NCBI GenBank assembly: GCA_963931865.1
Contig: OZ007505.1
Span: 12,848,868 to 12,912,867, forward strand
Direction: 5' to 3'
From: Axinella damicornis
Lineage: Eukaryota > Porifera > Demospongiae > Axinellida > Axinellidae
DNA: 64,000 nt
This document shows, one piece after another, positions 33,140-43,086 of the stretch (position 1 is its first letter; each line of letters starts with the position of its first letter). The notes beneath the pieces are model-generated. The model was not told the DNA's origin. It did no database searches and saw only the letters and a program-made list of their open reading frames with translations. A program made the position numbers and the translations under genes.

Positions 33140-33361
33140 AAAACACCCCCTAAAAGTGTGACACAATGTAGAGATTCAACCCCGCTACATCTTTATTTAT
33201 TTTATGCATTGTTAAAAAGATGTCTGTAGGAGGGGTTGAATGTTTTTTGCTATCATCCCTACCTTAATATAGGTTGTCAAACTTATTTATAGTCTGAAAG
33301 TACATCCTCAAAAGTGATTATGGGTTTTGCTTGACTGCTCATGAATCCACTTACCAAGATT
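33140..33361. repeat. Hairpin plus dispersed repeat
   Basis: ATTCAACCCCGCTACATCTTT ends in a short loop followed by AAAGATGTCTGTAGGAGGGG TTGAAT, an imperfect hairpin of the same design as the larger palindrome at 34471-34742. It is followed by the repeat shared with 11629-11722. Confidence 0.65.
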
Positions 33362-33544
33362 TTGAATTAATCAGGACAATGAGTACTCTCTCATCCATGT
33401 ATACACAGTGTGGTGTTGTCAAGGTCCATTTTTACACTCCTTAAACAAGGTGCTGTCTAGGTCATTAATTAATTACTCTGACTAAACATCAAGCCCAGAC
33501 ACTACCATGCTGCTTTCACCTTCCCACCTCCCCCTGACCCACCC

Positions 33545-33594
33545 TAGCATCATTCCCAGGCTCCCCCCTAAGCGAGCCTGGGAAGGAGGTTATA
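33545..33594. mobile_element. 50-bp foldback MITE, 9-bp duplication
   Basis: TAGCATCATTCCCAGGCTC ... GAGCCTGGGAAGGAGGTTATA is flanked by GACCCACCC at 33536-33544 and 33595-33603. It is among the smallest members of the 9-bp-duplication foldbacks in the window. Confidence 0.8.
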
Positions 33595-33868
33595 GACCCA
33601 CCCTTTGTGCTCACACAGAACCTCCAAGGATATTGAGGCTGACTTAAGCTGAAAGTCTCATAGCTAGCAGGTTTAGCAGTCATAGAGGGTTAAACAGCTG
33701 CCATGTCCTCTGCATGATTCTAGCTGATACCAAGTTGTGCTGAGACACATCAAGTCTTTTAAAGACTCACTTGTTATTACTGCAGTGAGTAAGCTGAAGT
33801 GCATGTCAGAGTGAGGTTGCTACTGTCCAAAGCAAACAAACTAGTGATGCTTTTCTTGGATTGCTACA

Positions 33869-33945
33869 TCCCCCCCCCCCCCCCCCCCCCCCCACCACCC
33901 CCCCCCCCCACCACCCCCCCCCCACCACTACCACCACCACACACA
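33869..33945 (+). repeat. C homopolymer with ACC interruptions
   Basis: Runs of more than 20 C with CACCAC interruptions; another C-run lies at 34062-34077. The Pro/Thr/His frames here are artefacts. Confidence 0.9.
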
Positions 33946-34340
33946 CATATACACCGTCCTGTAGTCACACAAGCTTTTCTGGTGAGAATCTTGTGCAGCA
34001 CTGTCATGGGTGGAAGGTGGGAACCCTTGGAACACTGGCACACTGCTATGCACTATTCAATCCCCCCCCCCCCCCCCGATTGAAATAACCCTGATTGCTA
34101 TAAGCCTCTCCCAAGTGTTCATAACAAAGATTGTGCAACTGCCTTATGGTTTCCACTTCACCATTCAATGTGTCGCTACTACTATCTGGTATAGCTATTT
34201 TAGCTACACTATACTTAGCTATGGTAGCTCAGGGAGCACTGGCTTAGTATCCATCCAGAAAAGAGTTGGCTTTTGAGATGCTTGGGTCTGATTCTTCAGC
34301 CATTGCTGGCAGCTAGTGTAAATGCCAGAGTCCAGTATGC

Positions 34341-34541
34341 ATGCGCCTGCTGCTAATAAAATGACATAAACAAGTAATAAAAACATTTAAAATGTAACAG
34401 GATGTAGGGATACCAGAACCGCAAAAAGTAAGGAAACTAGGATGCGCCTGCTGCTAAAAAAATGACATAAACAAGTAATAAAAACATTTAAAATGTAACA
34501 GGATGTAGGGATACCAGAACCGCAAAAAGTAAGGAAACAAG
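34341..34541 (+). repeat. 101-bp direct tandem duplication
   Basis: ATGCGCCTGCTGCTAA...AAGTAAGGAAAC is repeated at offset 101 (34341 and 34442) with one or two substitutions. The second copy forms the left arm of the palindrome that follows. Confidence 0.88.
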
Positions 34542-34742
34542 CTAGGGATGATCACACAAAACAGTGAAGTATACAATCCCCCTACATATCTTTTTTCATT
34601 ATACACGTATTATGGAAAAAGATCTCTGTAGGGGGTTGTATACTTCACTGTTTTGTGCGATCATCCCTGCCTTGTTTCCTTACTTTTTGCCGTTCTGGTA
34701 TCCCTACATCCAGTTACATTTTCAAATGTTTTTTATTACTTG
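34471..34742. mobile_element. 272-bp palindromic foldback element
   Basis: From ACAAGTAATAAAAACATTT to its complement AAATGTTTTTTATTACTTGT the two halves pair almost throughout, including GTGAAGTATACAATCCCCCT and its partner. The loop is short (around 34590-34615). There is no coding capacity. The left arm outer 70 bp are also present in the preceding direct duplicate. Confidence 0.85.
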
Positions 34743-34867
34743 TATATATATATATCGATCATCAGCAATCAGCTAACAGGAAGCCTTTTCAAGAACATGT
34801 GTACATAGACTGTGTAAACACTAGAATTTAGCCTATGTGCAGTTGACTTCCTGTTAAATACCTGTTA

Positions 34868-35952
34868 AATATATTTTATGGGATACCAAATGCGGCAAAA
34901 ATTGTCAACTGGATCGTTTCTCGATCTCCTGGACTCCAGCGCGATTCACGGGATCGAACTGCGATCTCAAGAACACATACTAGTGTTCTGAAGAATGTTC
35001 CCAAGATCAATCCCGAGATTGATCCAGAGATCGTTACCGAGATCGATCCCGAGATGAATCCAGAGATTGATCCCAACCCGAGACCGATCCCGAGATCGAT
35101 CCCGAGATCATATGGCATTCCAATGCGGACAAAATGTGTGAACTAAAATTTCATTGACAGTTAATTCATGGTCAAGTTTCATAATTTCGTGGTCAGTCTC
35201 CTGGAGTCCTGGTCGAGTATACGAGCAAGTCACACCGTCCCTGCCCTCATTTTAAAGTGCTTGCAGGTTTGATACCAATTGTATCGCTTCGCATATTCCA
35301 CGACTTCCTTCTGCTTCTTCAGATGCTGTTCGAATTCAATGACATTTAGGCTTGGGTGTATTGCCGAGGGTCTTCTGAGCCAGTTGTGTTGGAGGTATCA
35401 CGTCAATGAGAAATCTGCTTAAGCTATTACTTGTGAAGGAGACTACAAATTGACTACAAATAGCTAAGATCAGCTCCCTACTCAACGGTTCAACCATGCA
35501 GACTGACAATGAAATGTTCTGTTGGAGACTGACCATGAAAATTTCTGTTGGAATGGAGATTGACCATGAAAAGGAGGTTTTTTTTACGATAAAATTGTGA
35601 GGTTTGACCATGCAAATGACCATGAAATTGTGAGGTTTGCATGAAGAAGAGAAGAAGAGTTATTTGTGACCTCGAAACTGTGCATGAAACTTGACAATTT
35701 TGTCCGCTTTGGAACGCCATACGATATTCAGGAGCGATCTTGGGGATCCATCTCGGAATCGATCTCGGGAATGACCTCGGGAACAATCTCAGGATTGATC
35801 TTGAGGATCGATCTCGGGAACATTCTTCAGAACACTAGTATGCATTCCCGAGATCGCTCTTCGATACCGTGAATCGCGCCGGATTCCAGGAGATCGAGAA
35901 ACAATCCAGTTGACAAAAATATTTGTCGCATTTGGCGTTCCATATAATATAT
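34868..35952. mobile_element. Element with roughly 260-bp inverted repeats of GATC-rich units
   Basis: The left arm (34868-35135) and right arm (35694-35952) are diverged complements, each framed by a CCAAATGCGRCAAA motif. Each arm contains many GATCGATCCCGAGAT-like units of about 12-15 bp and a shared ACACTAGTGTTCTGAAGAAT-like segment. The interior repeats GACCATGAAA several times (35500-35640). No transposase. The long, internally repetitive arms are reminiscent of foldback-type or TIR-only elements; the superfamily is not assigned. Confidence 0.8.
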
Positions 35953-36139
35953 TCACGACCCATTGAGGACGTTATACTGCCACATGGCAGTAGTGGAAAC
36001 CATGCCTCTTGCCTCTTCCATGGCCACCTAAATTCTTTTTTATATGTACAAGCCTCCCTCCAGTACAAATGGCCTTGGAGGTGCACTAACCGGGCATTTA
36101 TCATTACCACTGCTCTACTCTGTCCTCCTTCAGCCTCAG

Positions 36140-36597
36140 CACACACCAAAGCAGCTGTCAGGAGCATGCTAGGTGGAGGTGTAACTCCGGGGCTGACGAC
36201 AGCTGGCTCCACCACCAAGAAGCAGATGGCCACTGCCTACTGCAATGCTGCAATGAAGAGAGAAGTGAGCAAAGATCCTAGTGCAACTGTAAGCACTCGA
36301 ACACTCCCCAGCGGCCAGAAGGAAATCACTATCACAACTATGAAGCCATCTCCTGTTGTGTCCACCCCGATGCCCATAAAACACACCCTTCTTTGACAGT
36401 CGATGGGGGTATAGCACCCACCAAGCCCATCCAAGAGCGGCAGACAATCAAACAATGTGGAGTTGCTTGTGTCCCTTTGCTGCTGTCTGGCATAGCAGTC
36501 AAACAGACAGAGCTACAAACCATGATTGAGGTTAGACACGACAGACTGCAGTTGTACAGCATGACAAATTTTGAGTACAGCATTGAGTTAGCATAAT
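36140..36597 (+). pseudogene. Unrecognised ORF with one frame change
   Basis: After a possible acceptor (CCTTCAGCCTCAG|) the frame reads AHTKAAVRSMLGGGVTPGLT, TKKQMATAYCNAAMKREV and SGQKEITITTMKPSPVVSTP. It stops at 36394-36396, while the next frame is open from about 36370 as HPSLTVDGGIAPTKPIQERQ ... EVRHDRLQLYSMTNFEYSIE to a stop at 36594-36596. Composition is protein-like in both parts, suggesting one protein with a frame lesion. It lies next to a transposase pseudogene and may be transposon cargo or a host remnant. Confidence 0.4.
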
Positions 36598-36779
36598 AGT
36601 ATTCATGACATGCATTTTAAAGTTTTTGTATGAAATATCACCTACACGAGCTAGCGATTACAACATAGCAGTTGTGGCTAGCACTGAATCTGGACAAAAG
36701 GCACTCGAGTGCATGACCTACATTGGGGAGCTGTTTGGCTGCATATCAGTAACGAACTTTCTTTCAAAGAAATTATAGC

Positions 36780-37375
36780 ACCTAGCAGATTTGAAGAGGT
36801 GGAGCCACTGAAACAGCCCTTAAGAGGAAGGATCAGAGAACACTTGACAGCTAGCTGCTTATTATAGCAATAGTCTTAGAAACCCCACAAACTATATATC
36901 TTCATGAACTCTGCACAATGCTTCATGAGGCCACAGGTGTTTGTGTATCTGAAGCTACTGTTTGTAGAGTGTTGAAACGCCATGGACTTACTAGAAAGAA
37001 GGTTCACCTAGTGGCTCAAGAAAGAAGTCGAGAAGAATTTATGGCGAGAATGCTATCCATTCCCCGAGATCAGCTGGTCTTTGTTGATGAATCTGGTAGT
37101 GATGCTCGCATAAGGAAAATCACTGCGAGGGATGTGAGCTGACTATTATCTAGGGGACAGACTTTCTCTGCCATATAGCGGCAATGGATTGCAATGTGTA
37201 TTACAACAGGAACTAAATTCAGACACATTAAATGATTAGGGGGAGATTTTCTTCAGCCTTTTGATGGGACAAATGAGGAGATCAGTATAGATAATTCCAT
37301 CCACCATGTTGACATGATGTTACAAGAAGCAGGAATAACTATTCCTACCACCGTATAGTCCAGACTACAACACAA
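36780..37375 (+). pseudogene. IS630/Tc1-mariner-type transposase, degenerate
   Basis: The part with an N-terminal helix-turn-helix flavour reads LHEATGVCVSEATVCRVLKR HGLTRKK (36915-36995). It is followed by AQERSREEFMARMLSIPRDQ and the catalytic-strand motif LVFVDESGSD near 37075-37105, which carries the first catalytic Asp of the DDE_3 fold. The frame is then lost; LPPYSPDYN, the conserved block before the last acidic residue, reappears in another frame at 37342-37371, with stops between. Frameshifts and stops make it inactive. Terminal inverted repeats were not found. Confidence 0.8.
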
Positions 37376-38110
37376 TAGCAACATGCAGCCATTGCAGGGT
37401 GCATAATTATATAGATGCGATATGTCAATACAAATTTACCAACCACGAAATTGATCTAGACTTTGACTAGCTGCGGTCAAGTAGCTATGTGACCACAACT
37501 AAGGGATGGCCACTCCCGGGCCATTATGCATTATTAGTTTAACAAGCTAGCTTTTGTTTTCTCCACGTCACCTTGCGATCACTTTCAGTGTCACTATAAT
37601 ATGCATGCAGAGAAGGAAGGTCTAGAAACTCTGAACCACTTTACTTGGCATGAAAGCATGTGATTAAGCTGAAGTCAGTGACTCACGTGTTACAACTGCA
37701 GTCAGTCGAGTCCAGTCTGCTAACGGCTTGTATAGTTCTGTCTGTTTGGTTGCAGCAGCAAACACAGGAGACTTCACGCTTGCACGTCACTGCATGAGTG
37801 AATTAAGTCGCATGACTGATTGGATCTATTAGATTTCGAATAGAGTTCAAGTAAAGTGGTCCAACGTTCCTAGACCCTCCTTTTCCCCATAAGGTCATGT
37901 GAGTTGATCCATGGTGTTGTGATTGGTCACTATCCGTGCCACCTGTGACTGCACAGATAAATCCCCTATATTATTAAGGCACGCACCAGCATGCAGGATC
38001 CAGCCTTTCCTGGCCAGCACATGCAGGGTCTGGGGTCCAGACTAGCCCGATTCACTCACCTAAAGGTGAAATTGCGAGCGCTAGGGTGAAGTACGGATGC
38101 ATGTATGCAG
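37376..38110. other. No supported gene
   Basis: Unique-looking AT-rich sequence; a GGGTCTGGGGTCCAGACTAG fragment near 38025 resembles an end of the TAGTCT family. It ends in the acceptor for the next exon. Confidence 0.35.
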
Positions 38111-38334
38111 CAGCTTGAGTTTCAGAGGACCTATCATGAGCAAACGTATACTGATGTAGTCCCAAAAGAAGACGTTTGGGAACATCATCACAAGGAACCA
38201 GCCCCGCCCACTGCACAGCGATCGAGGACTTCCGAGCTAGCCCCGCCCAACATGAGCTGGCAGCAAGAAATTGAGGTGTGGAACAGCGTGTTGAACAACC
38301 AGCTCCACACATCGAGCGTCCTGGAGAAGTGGAG
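38111..38334 (+). CDS. Splice-flanked exon, unknown protein
   Basis: The 224-nt exon lies between GCATGTATGCAG| and AAGTGGAG|GTAATG. It reads QLEFQRTYHEQTYTDVVPKE, DVWEHHHKEPAPPTAQRS and SWQQEIEVWNSVLNNQLHTS then SVLEKWR with a split last codon. The minus-strand frames in the interval are shadows. The ends are clean and the composition convincing, but I do not recognise the family. No in-phase partner was identified. Confidence 0.5.
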
Positions 38335-38413
38335 GTAATGATTAACTCCCCAATTCGAACCTCCACCATCATGATAATTGCAATCAATTCCCAACGTCGA
38401 CTAGAGAGAAAAC

Positions 38414-38471
38414 TAGTCTCGCGTGGCCCAGACACTTCCTGCAACGACTAAAGAGGGAATGGGTGGGTGCC
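38414..38471. mobile_element. Left fragment of a TAGTCTCG-family element
   Basis: TAGTCTCGCGTGGCCCAGAC ACTTCC begins a family member that is cut off by the larger element starting at 38472; its right end was not found after 39995. Confidence 0.5.
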
Positions 38472-38604
38472 CAGGCCTGTAGCCAGGGGGGGTTCGAGGG
38501 GTTCGATCGAACCCCCTAAAATTTATGCTTCGTTATCACGACAAAACTAAACTAACCTTCGCTGTACTATGTGTCAACGCTACGGCCAGGTCGCCGGCAG
38601 GTTC

Positions 38605-39020
38605 TAGTCTCGCGTGGCCCAGACCCTTCCAGCGGCGATTAGTGGGCGGGGAAGGGTCTGGGCCACGCGAGACTTAGTCTCGTGCCCAGACCCCACCCCT
38701 CGCGGGAAAGAGGGTCTGGCGACTTTGCGCAGAAGCCTCGGTCTTCATTACAAATTCATACTTTCTAGGCAGGAATTTCAGACTGCCAATGAAATCGTAG
38801 AGAATTCAATTTTATCTTTATTAGGAGCGAGAAGTTGTAGAAAATTCAAATTTCTCTTGCAATTACGTGTATCATTTCATGCGTAAGACTTCCGGTTCTG
38901 TCCGGTTTCAGGCGGTTAGCTGAGCTATGAATATTCGATGAAGACCGAGAATGTAGCTGACAGTCACCAGACGGATATTCCGTACACGTTTCCGGCTGGG
39001 CACGAGACTACGCGAGACTA
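38605..39020. mobile_element. TAGTCTCG palindromic MITE, 9-bp duplication, itself interrupted
   Basis: TAGTCTCGCGTGGCCCAGAC ... GTCTGGGCCACGCGAGACTA is flanked by GGCAGGTTC at 38596-38604 and 39021-39029. Without the nested insertion at 38675-39010 (plus its duplication) it is about 70 bp, nearly all inverted repeat. Confidence 0.85.
38675..39010. mobile_element. TAGTCTCG-family MITE nested in a relative, 9-bp duplication
   Basis: TAGTCTCGTGCCCAGACCC ... GGCTGGGCACGAGACTA, 336 bp, with CGCGAGACT at 38666-38674 and 39011-39019. It inserted into the terminal repeat of the element at 38605-39020. Its left end matches that of the element at 29375. Confidence 0.85.
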
Positions 39021-39137
39021 GGCAGGTTCAACATGCGATGACGTCATGTACATAGGCGGGGCTGGGATGTCTCGTTCCCACACTGCGATCCGTCTGGCCT
39101 GGGAAGCGAAGATTAACTCAAGCGAGCAAATAATTAT

Positions 39138-39509
39138 ATGGCGAAGAGAAAGCAAGATGCTGCTGATACTCCCACTATCCTCAAATTCTTCCGCGCGTCC
39201 AGCCCTAATCCTAGTGACAACTCTTCTAGTGAAAGTGAAGAGGTGAAGCAAACCAGAAGCAGTGGTAGTGCAGTGCAAAGCGGTGAAAGTGCTACGAGAG
39301 TAGTCTGGCGAAGCCAGCCCGAGCGCGTAAGCGCTCGGGCTGGCTTCGCCAGACTACTACGAGAGCTCATCCAGGTGACTGAAAAACGACCGCGAAATTT
39401 TTTTTTCCGCGCTTCGCGCGAACTGATCACCGCTTCGCGGCTCTGTTCACTGCCTTTGGCCAGGGGGGGTAGGACAAGATCACGTGCACTGTCATTTCGT
39501 ATGACGTAA
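39138..39509 (+). pseudogene. hAT-type transposase N-terminal fragment
   Basis: The frame starts MAKRKQDAADTPTILKFFRA followed by a Ser/Glu-rich linker. KRKQ...ILxFF is the usual beginning of hAT-family transposases and of domesticated relatives, as I recall. The frame runs on only through an inserted 56-bp palindrome and repeat sequence, so no zinc finger, DDE catalytic core or dimerisation domain follows. It is a relic within the 38472-39990 element. Confidence 0.55.
39301..39356. mobile_element. 56-bp perfect palindromic MITE, 9-bp duplication
   Basis: TAGTCTGGCGAAGCCAGCCC GAGCGC, tetraloop GTAA, then the exact complement to GCCAGACTA. CTACGAGAG occurs at 39292-39300 and 39357-39365. The related segments at about 7764 and 32440 have the site without the insertion (GTGCTACAACAGCCCATCC at 32445), confirming both the insertion and its boundaries. 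Confidence 0.92.
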
Positions 39510-39990
39510 TGCAAAGTCGTTCTACTGCTTTTCTCCGTGAAAGGCTGCATTGCGCTTACAATGCATCCTGAAGAGTAACCTCCATGCAAAGACTGTGACC
39601 GAACTGGGTATAAGCCACTACACACTACTTCCGTGCCTGTACTGAGCAGTTATGTAAGTGACCATGCAGACTCACCGAGAATATCAGCGAATGCAGACTT
39701 GTCGACCGCACTCAAGTGTTTAGCATCAGGTAGGAAGTCAATAAAGCGATCGAACCCCAGCGATAAGTCAGCGCTAGAGCTGTTACTAGTCTGCTAGTTC
39801 CGCATACTTCTTGTATATTATTGTGCACTATACCTATGGAATGTTAATTGTACCACGTGCGCACGGACCTTGTCCCACCCCCCCTGGCCTTTGGCAGTGA
39901 TAATTTTTTTGCGCGCTTCGCGCCTCTGTGCACTGCCTTCGGCAGTGCCTGGACCGAACCCCCTTCCTACAAATCCTGCCTACGGGCCTG

Positions 39991-41342
39991 GTGCCGGTGA
40001 ATGACCCACACTTTATACTGCACGCTGAAGTTTGCAATCTGTTCGCTGGATTCCGGTCCCATACCCATTCTGCACCACCGTCCCCCTCCACATGCAACTT
40101 TAAACTTTGAACTTTAAACTCTGAACACGTGGGACTAGACTCCCCTTTCAAAGCAAGAAGAACCACAGAGCTAGTTCACCTTGACACCTAGATATTTTAT
40201 CGACGATTCACTGTACAGGTATGTGACCGACTCAGGAGACAGAGACAGTAGAGTCTAATTGTGTTATGGCGTGTGGTATGTGGGCATCTTTGATACATGA
40301 ATTTGATCCAGAGCATGTGCACTCATATCCATCTATCTTTATGAACTTCTAAACGATCTTTGCTAACATCAGTCTTAACATAGTCTAGCTGCTAGACCCT
40401 CCCTCTCCTCCCTGAACAGCAAAGGAAATGGCGCTGATTCCTTGTTATATGGTGTAATGAAGCCATAATGTAGTGGCTGCATTGACACGCTATGATGTCA
40501 CAAAACCACGTGACTGTTCCGCATGGCAAAAGAACATGGAGTTCAATGGCAGCTGAGCTCAGCTCAGCTGTTTGAATTCAAGCTGTTCTTTCTCACACCC
40601 AAATGTGTATCATATTTAATGCTACTCTCTTTAGAAATAAGTGATGCCATGTGCCAGGAAGGGTAGCCTCGTTCCTAGGCCCCATCCAAGGCTACCAGGA
40701 AGGGTGTATGCGCCCAATGATATGCACCTAATAACTGAGTCTACAGTATTATGTGACTGGAATTTCGGAAACAGGACCATGCACTACACACATTCTGAAA
40801 TGCACGTGCTTCAAAGATGTGTATTTCCACATCAGTATGTGGCTATAATGTGTAATCTAAAGGGATACTATTTCTCAATACTTGCAATGACCTTGTTGAA
40901 GCACATGCAGGCAGGAGCATTGGTTGGTGTAAGTACGTGTTTAGCATTTGCAATGTACCAAGAATCACTTCATTCTCACAAGCAGTTGTAGAGATATGAG
41001 AGTTTGAGAAACTTGAAAAATGCGTGAAATGCTCCCTGTTACTCAAATCTGGTTAATCTGGTTTCTTGATTCTTTCTGATTGGCTACCAAGGCAAACTCA
41101 TTTAGGCAGTTTGTGGATAGCCCCAAATCCCAATCCTGGGTTTGACTGTAATAGTGAAGTTACTGCTTAATGTCTGCAATAGAAAATCCAGCTCATACAT
41201 GTACATTGTGCACTGGGTTTATGATCTAGCTATGATGATAGCCTTTGCCTATCAGAACACGTACACTCACACATGCAAGTTGGCCTTCGGCTCACTACAT
41301 GAACTGCAATGTGTTGTGTTATTCCTCTAGGGCCGAAACTAG
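39991..41342. other. Repeats and unassigned sequence
   Basis: Holds a dispersed repeat at 40462-40557 (shared with 51241-51342), a TAGCCTCGTTCCTAGGCCCC half-element at 40671-40692, and open frames at 40641-40991 without splice context. No gene supported. Confidence 0.35.
40462..40557 (+). repeat. Dispersed repeat, copy A
   Basis: GGCTGCATTGACACGCTATG ATGTCACAAAACCACGTGAC, then TTCCGCATGGCAAAAGAACA TGGAGTTC, matches 51241-51342 with a small length difference. Both copies contain a CRE-like TGAYGTCA and an ATG in good context. Confidence 0.75.
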
Positions 41343-41442
41343 TCTTTCCGGGTTGCTGAACTGAACCCCTATGTCACAGTCACAGCTTCCAGCCAGCCCC
41401 CTCGTCGCTACCTCAGATCTCAGCTTCCTCAAAGCCTACCAG
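41343..41442 (+). pseudogene. Ubiquitin-activating-enzyme (E1)-like exon with a frame break
   Basis: After an acceptor (GAAACTAG|) the frame reads SFRVAELNPYVTVTASSQP, matching the conserved (L/V)AELN-x-YV-x-V block after the first Rossmann fold of E1 enzymes such as UBA1/UBA6. It then leaves frame in a five-C run near 41395-41400. The neighbouring frame ends DLSFLKAYQ exactly at the donor (CCAG|GTACTG), where E1 proteins have (F/Y)Q before VVVLT. One base too many in the C-run explains this: either an assembly error or a lesion. No other E1 exon was found in the window, so it may be an isolated relic. Confidence 0.65.
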
Positions 41443-42185
41443 GTACTGTGTAGTTCTACCCTTTCATTGTCTAATGATCACTGATACATGTACATGTGTA
41501 CATGTATGTGACCCTCTCGGCCCCTTTTGTGATCTAGTACTGTATAACCCTAGCCTCGTTCCCAAGCCCCCATCCAGCTTTTCGTCGCTTGCAGTGTGGA
41601 AAATCAGGGAGGGCCTGGTACTTAAGTTTTATCTCATTAGTCATGTCAAGGGTAGAAAGATAGAAAGACTTGAAATGAATGTGGGCATACTCCATGGGGC
41701 GTGGAACATCAAGAAGAGCAAAGATACCGGGCGACTGTCACACACACCAAGCGTTGAACATGTAGATGGTTGAACAACACAGTGTTTTTGTTCTGAAAGG
41801 TGTCATGCTCATGTGAGATTTCCACGAGCTTGTGCTTGTAGCTCACCCCAATTAATGCACACAGTACTTCATGCCTATACATGTACATGTATTATATGAC
41901 AGTCGAAGCGAGCAAGGGTGGTCATTAAGGAAGGCAAAGGCAGTGATCAGTGCATGACAGTAGTCATCGTGATCACCACTCTGAAGGGTCTCCCCATTGC
42001 AGACTTGCATGTAGCTATGCAAACAGGGTCTGCTGCGGTTTCCTCCGGGGCGACAGCCCTACTCAGGGACATTAATTAATGGTGGTACAAAAATGAGAGC
42101 TGTGACAGTTAACCGGTCAACTAACTGGTTGCGCAAAGCTTTACCGTTTCTTAGTGTGACAGCATTGGCGTGGTATGATTCTAAG
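41443..42185. other. No supported gene
   Basis: Holds the left half of a TAGCCTCGTTCCCAAGCCCC element (41553-41625) and GTACATGTACATG motifs. A conserved-looking stretch at 41930-42060 has no reading I can support. Confidence 0.3.
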
Positions 42186-42252
42186 ATGGCGTCAAGTGAC
42201 TTTGAGGAAATTGTTGCCCTTAGAAATCAAATCGAAGGGCTGTCATGCGAAT
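42186..42252 (+). CDS. Candidate first coding exon, small coiled-coil protein
   Basis: ATG in a strong context (CTAAGATGGCG) opens MASSDFEEIVALRNQIEGLS CE and ends at a donor (GAAT|GTACGT) in phase 1. The heptad-like I/V/L spacing fits a helix. A coiled-coil last exon on the same strand at 43699-43815 is a tempting partner, but its phase is 0, so an intermediate exon or a different donor would be required. Confidence 0.45.
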
Positions 42253-42676
42253 GTACGTACTGTTAATATGCATGTTTCATGCATGGTTATTGGCATTTGT
42301 ACCATAGTGCATGGTCATTAGAAAGGCACCGCAACAGTGGACAAATCCCATGTACACTAAGCGGTGCCTTTGAAGCCCAATATAGCCTAGGGTATATCAT
42401 CGTGCCCAGCCGGAAACCTATGCAGAATATCCGACTTTCAGCAACATTCTTGGTCTTCATTTAATATTCCTACATGTAGCTCATCTAAACCGCCTGAAAC
42501 CAAATGGAACAGGAAGTCCTACGTGTGAAATAATATACGTAATTGCAAGAGGAATTGCCCTCTTTCCCACGAGGGGTAGGGTCTGGGCGGCATGAGACTA
42601 ATATCAATATTCCCTGAGCGTTGCTAGGCAGCTGTTGACACTAATTGACACAAGTCAGCTGTACCATGGCTTGGCT
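42253..42676. other. Unassigned, probably intronic sequence
   Basis: Includes GAGGGGTAGGGTCTGGGCGG CATGAGACTA (42574-42601), a right end of the TAGTCTCG family. No exon supported. Confidence 0.35.
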
Positions 42677-43086
42677 TAGTCTCGTTCCCAGTCCCACGAC
42701 CAGCTTTTCGTCGCTTGCAGTACGGTAAAGCGGGGAGGGCCTGGTACATTTCCTCACGTGAGCATGACGTAATCGACAAATGGCAAAATTTTCAAAACGG
42801 CAACACTACGCTTTGCCAGTTATTCAACCATCTGCACGTTCAACGCTCGGTGAGTATGACAGTTCTCCCCTGCTAGCTACATGTGGATACAATGTACGTG
42901 TGGTATTTTACCTGGAACCTTCACTCTTCTTGCTGTTCTGAGACCCACGTACGCCCACATTCATTTAGGTCTTTCTACCGTCTTTCTACCCTTGACGTCA
43001 CTCACGTGAGGAAACGTACCTGGCCCTTCCCGCTTTGCCGTACTGCAAGCGACGAAAAGCTGGGCGTGGGACTGGGAACGAGGCTT
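42677..43086. mobile_element. TAGTCTCGTTCCCAG-family MITE, 9-bp duplication
   Basis: TAGTCTCGTTCCCAGTCCCA ... CGTGGGACTGGGAACGAGGCTT, 410 bp, flanked by GGCTTGGCT at 42668-42676 and 43087-43095. The inverted repeats extend more than 60 bp (CAGCTTTTCGTCGCTTGCAG TACGG and complement). The interior has short open frames only. Confidence 0.85.

Larger units (their letters stand above)
38472..39990. mobile_element. hAT-like element with 5-bp duplication, copy 3
   Basis: The ends CAGGCCTGTAGCCAGG and inverted CAGGCCCGTAGGCAGG are flanked by GTGCC at 38467-38471 and 39991-39995. It is 1519 bp long including younger insertions at 38605-39020 and 39301-39356. It keeps a transposase N-terminal fragment (39138-39509) and the interior segment shared with 7379-7968 and 31975-32564. 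It is non-autonomous as it stands. Confidence 0.8.

Noticed and set aside
33058..33141. E1 C-terminal similarity in EDTDFHFVMANFYSKDVPADK-like reading
   Set aside because: Only a handful of residues resemble the E1 DxxFHxDF...PADR region and the order relative to the E1-like exon at 41343 would be reversed; judged chance.
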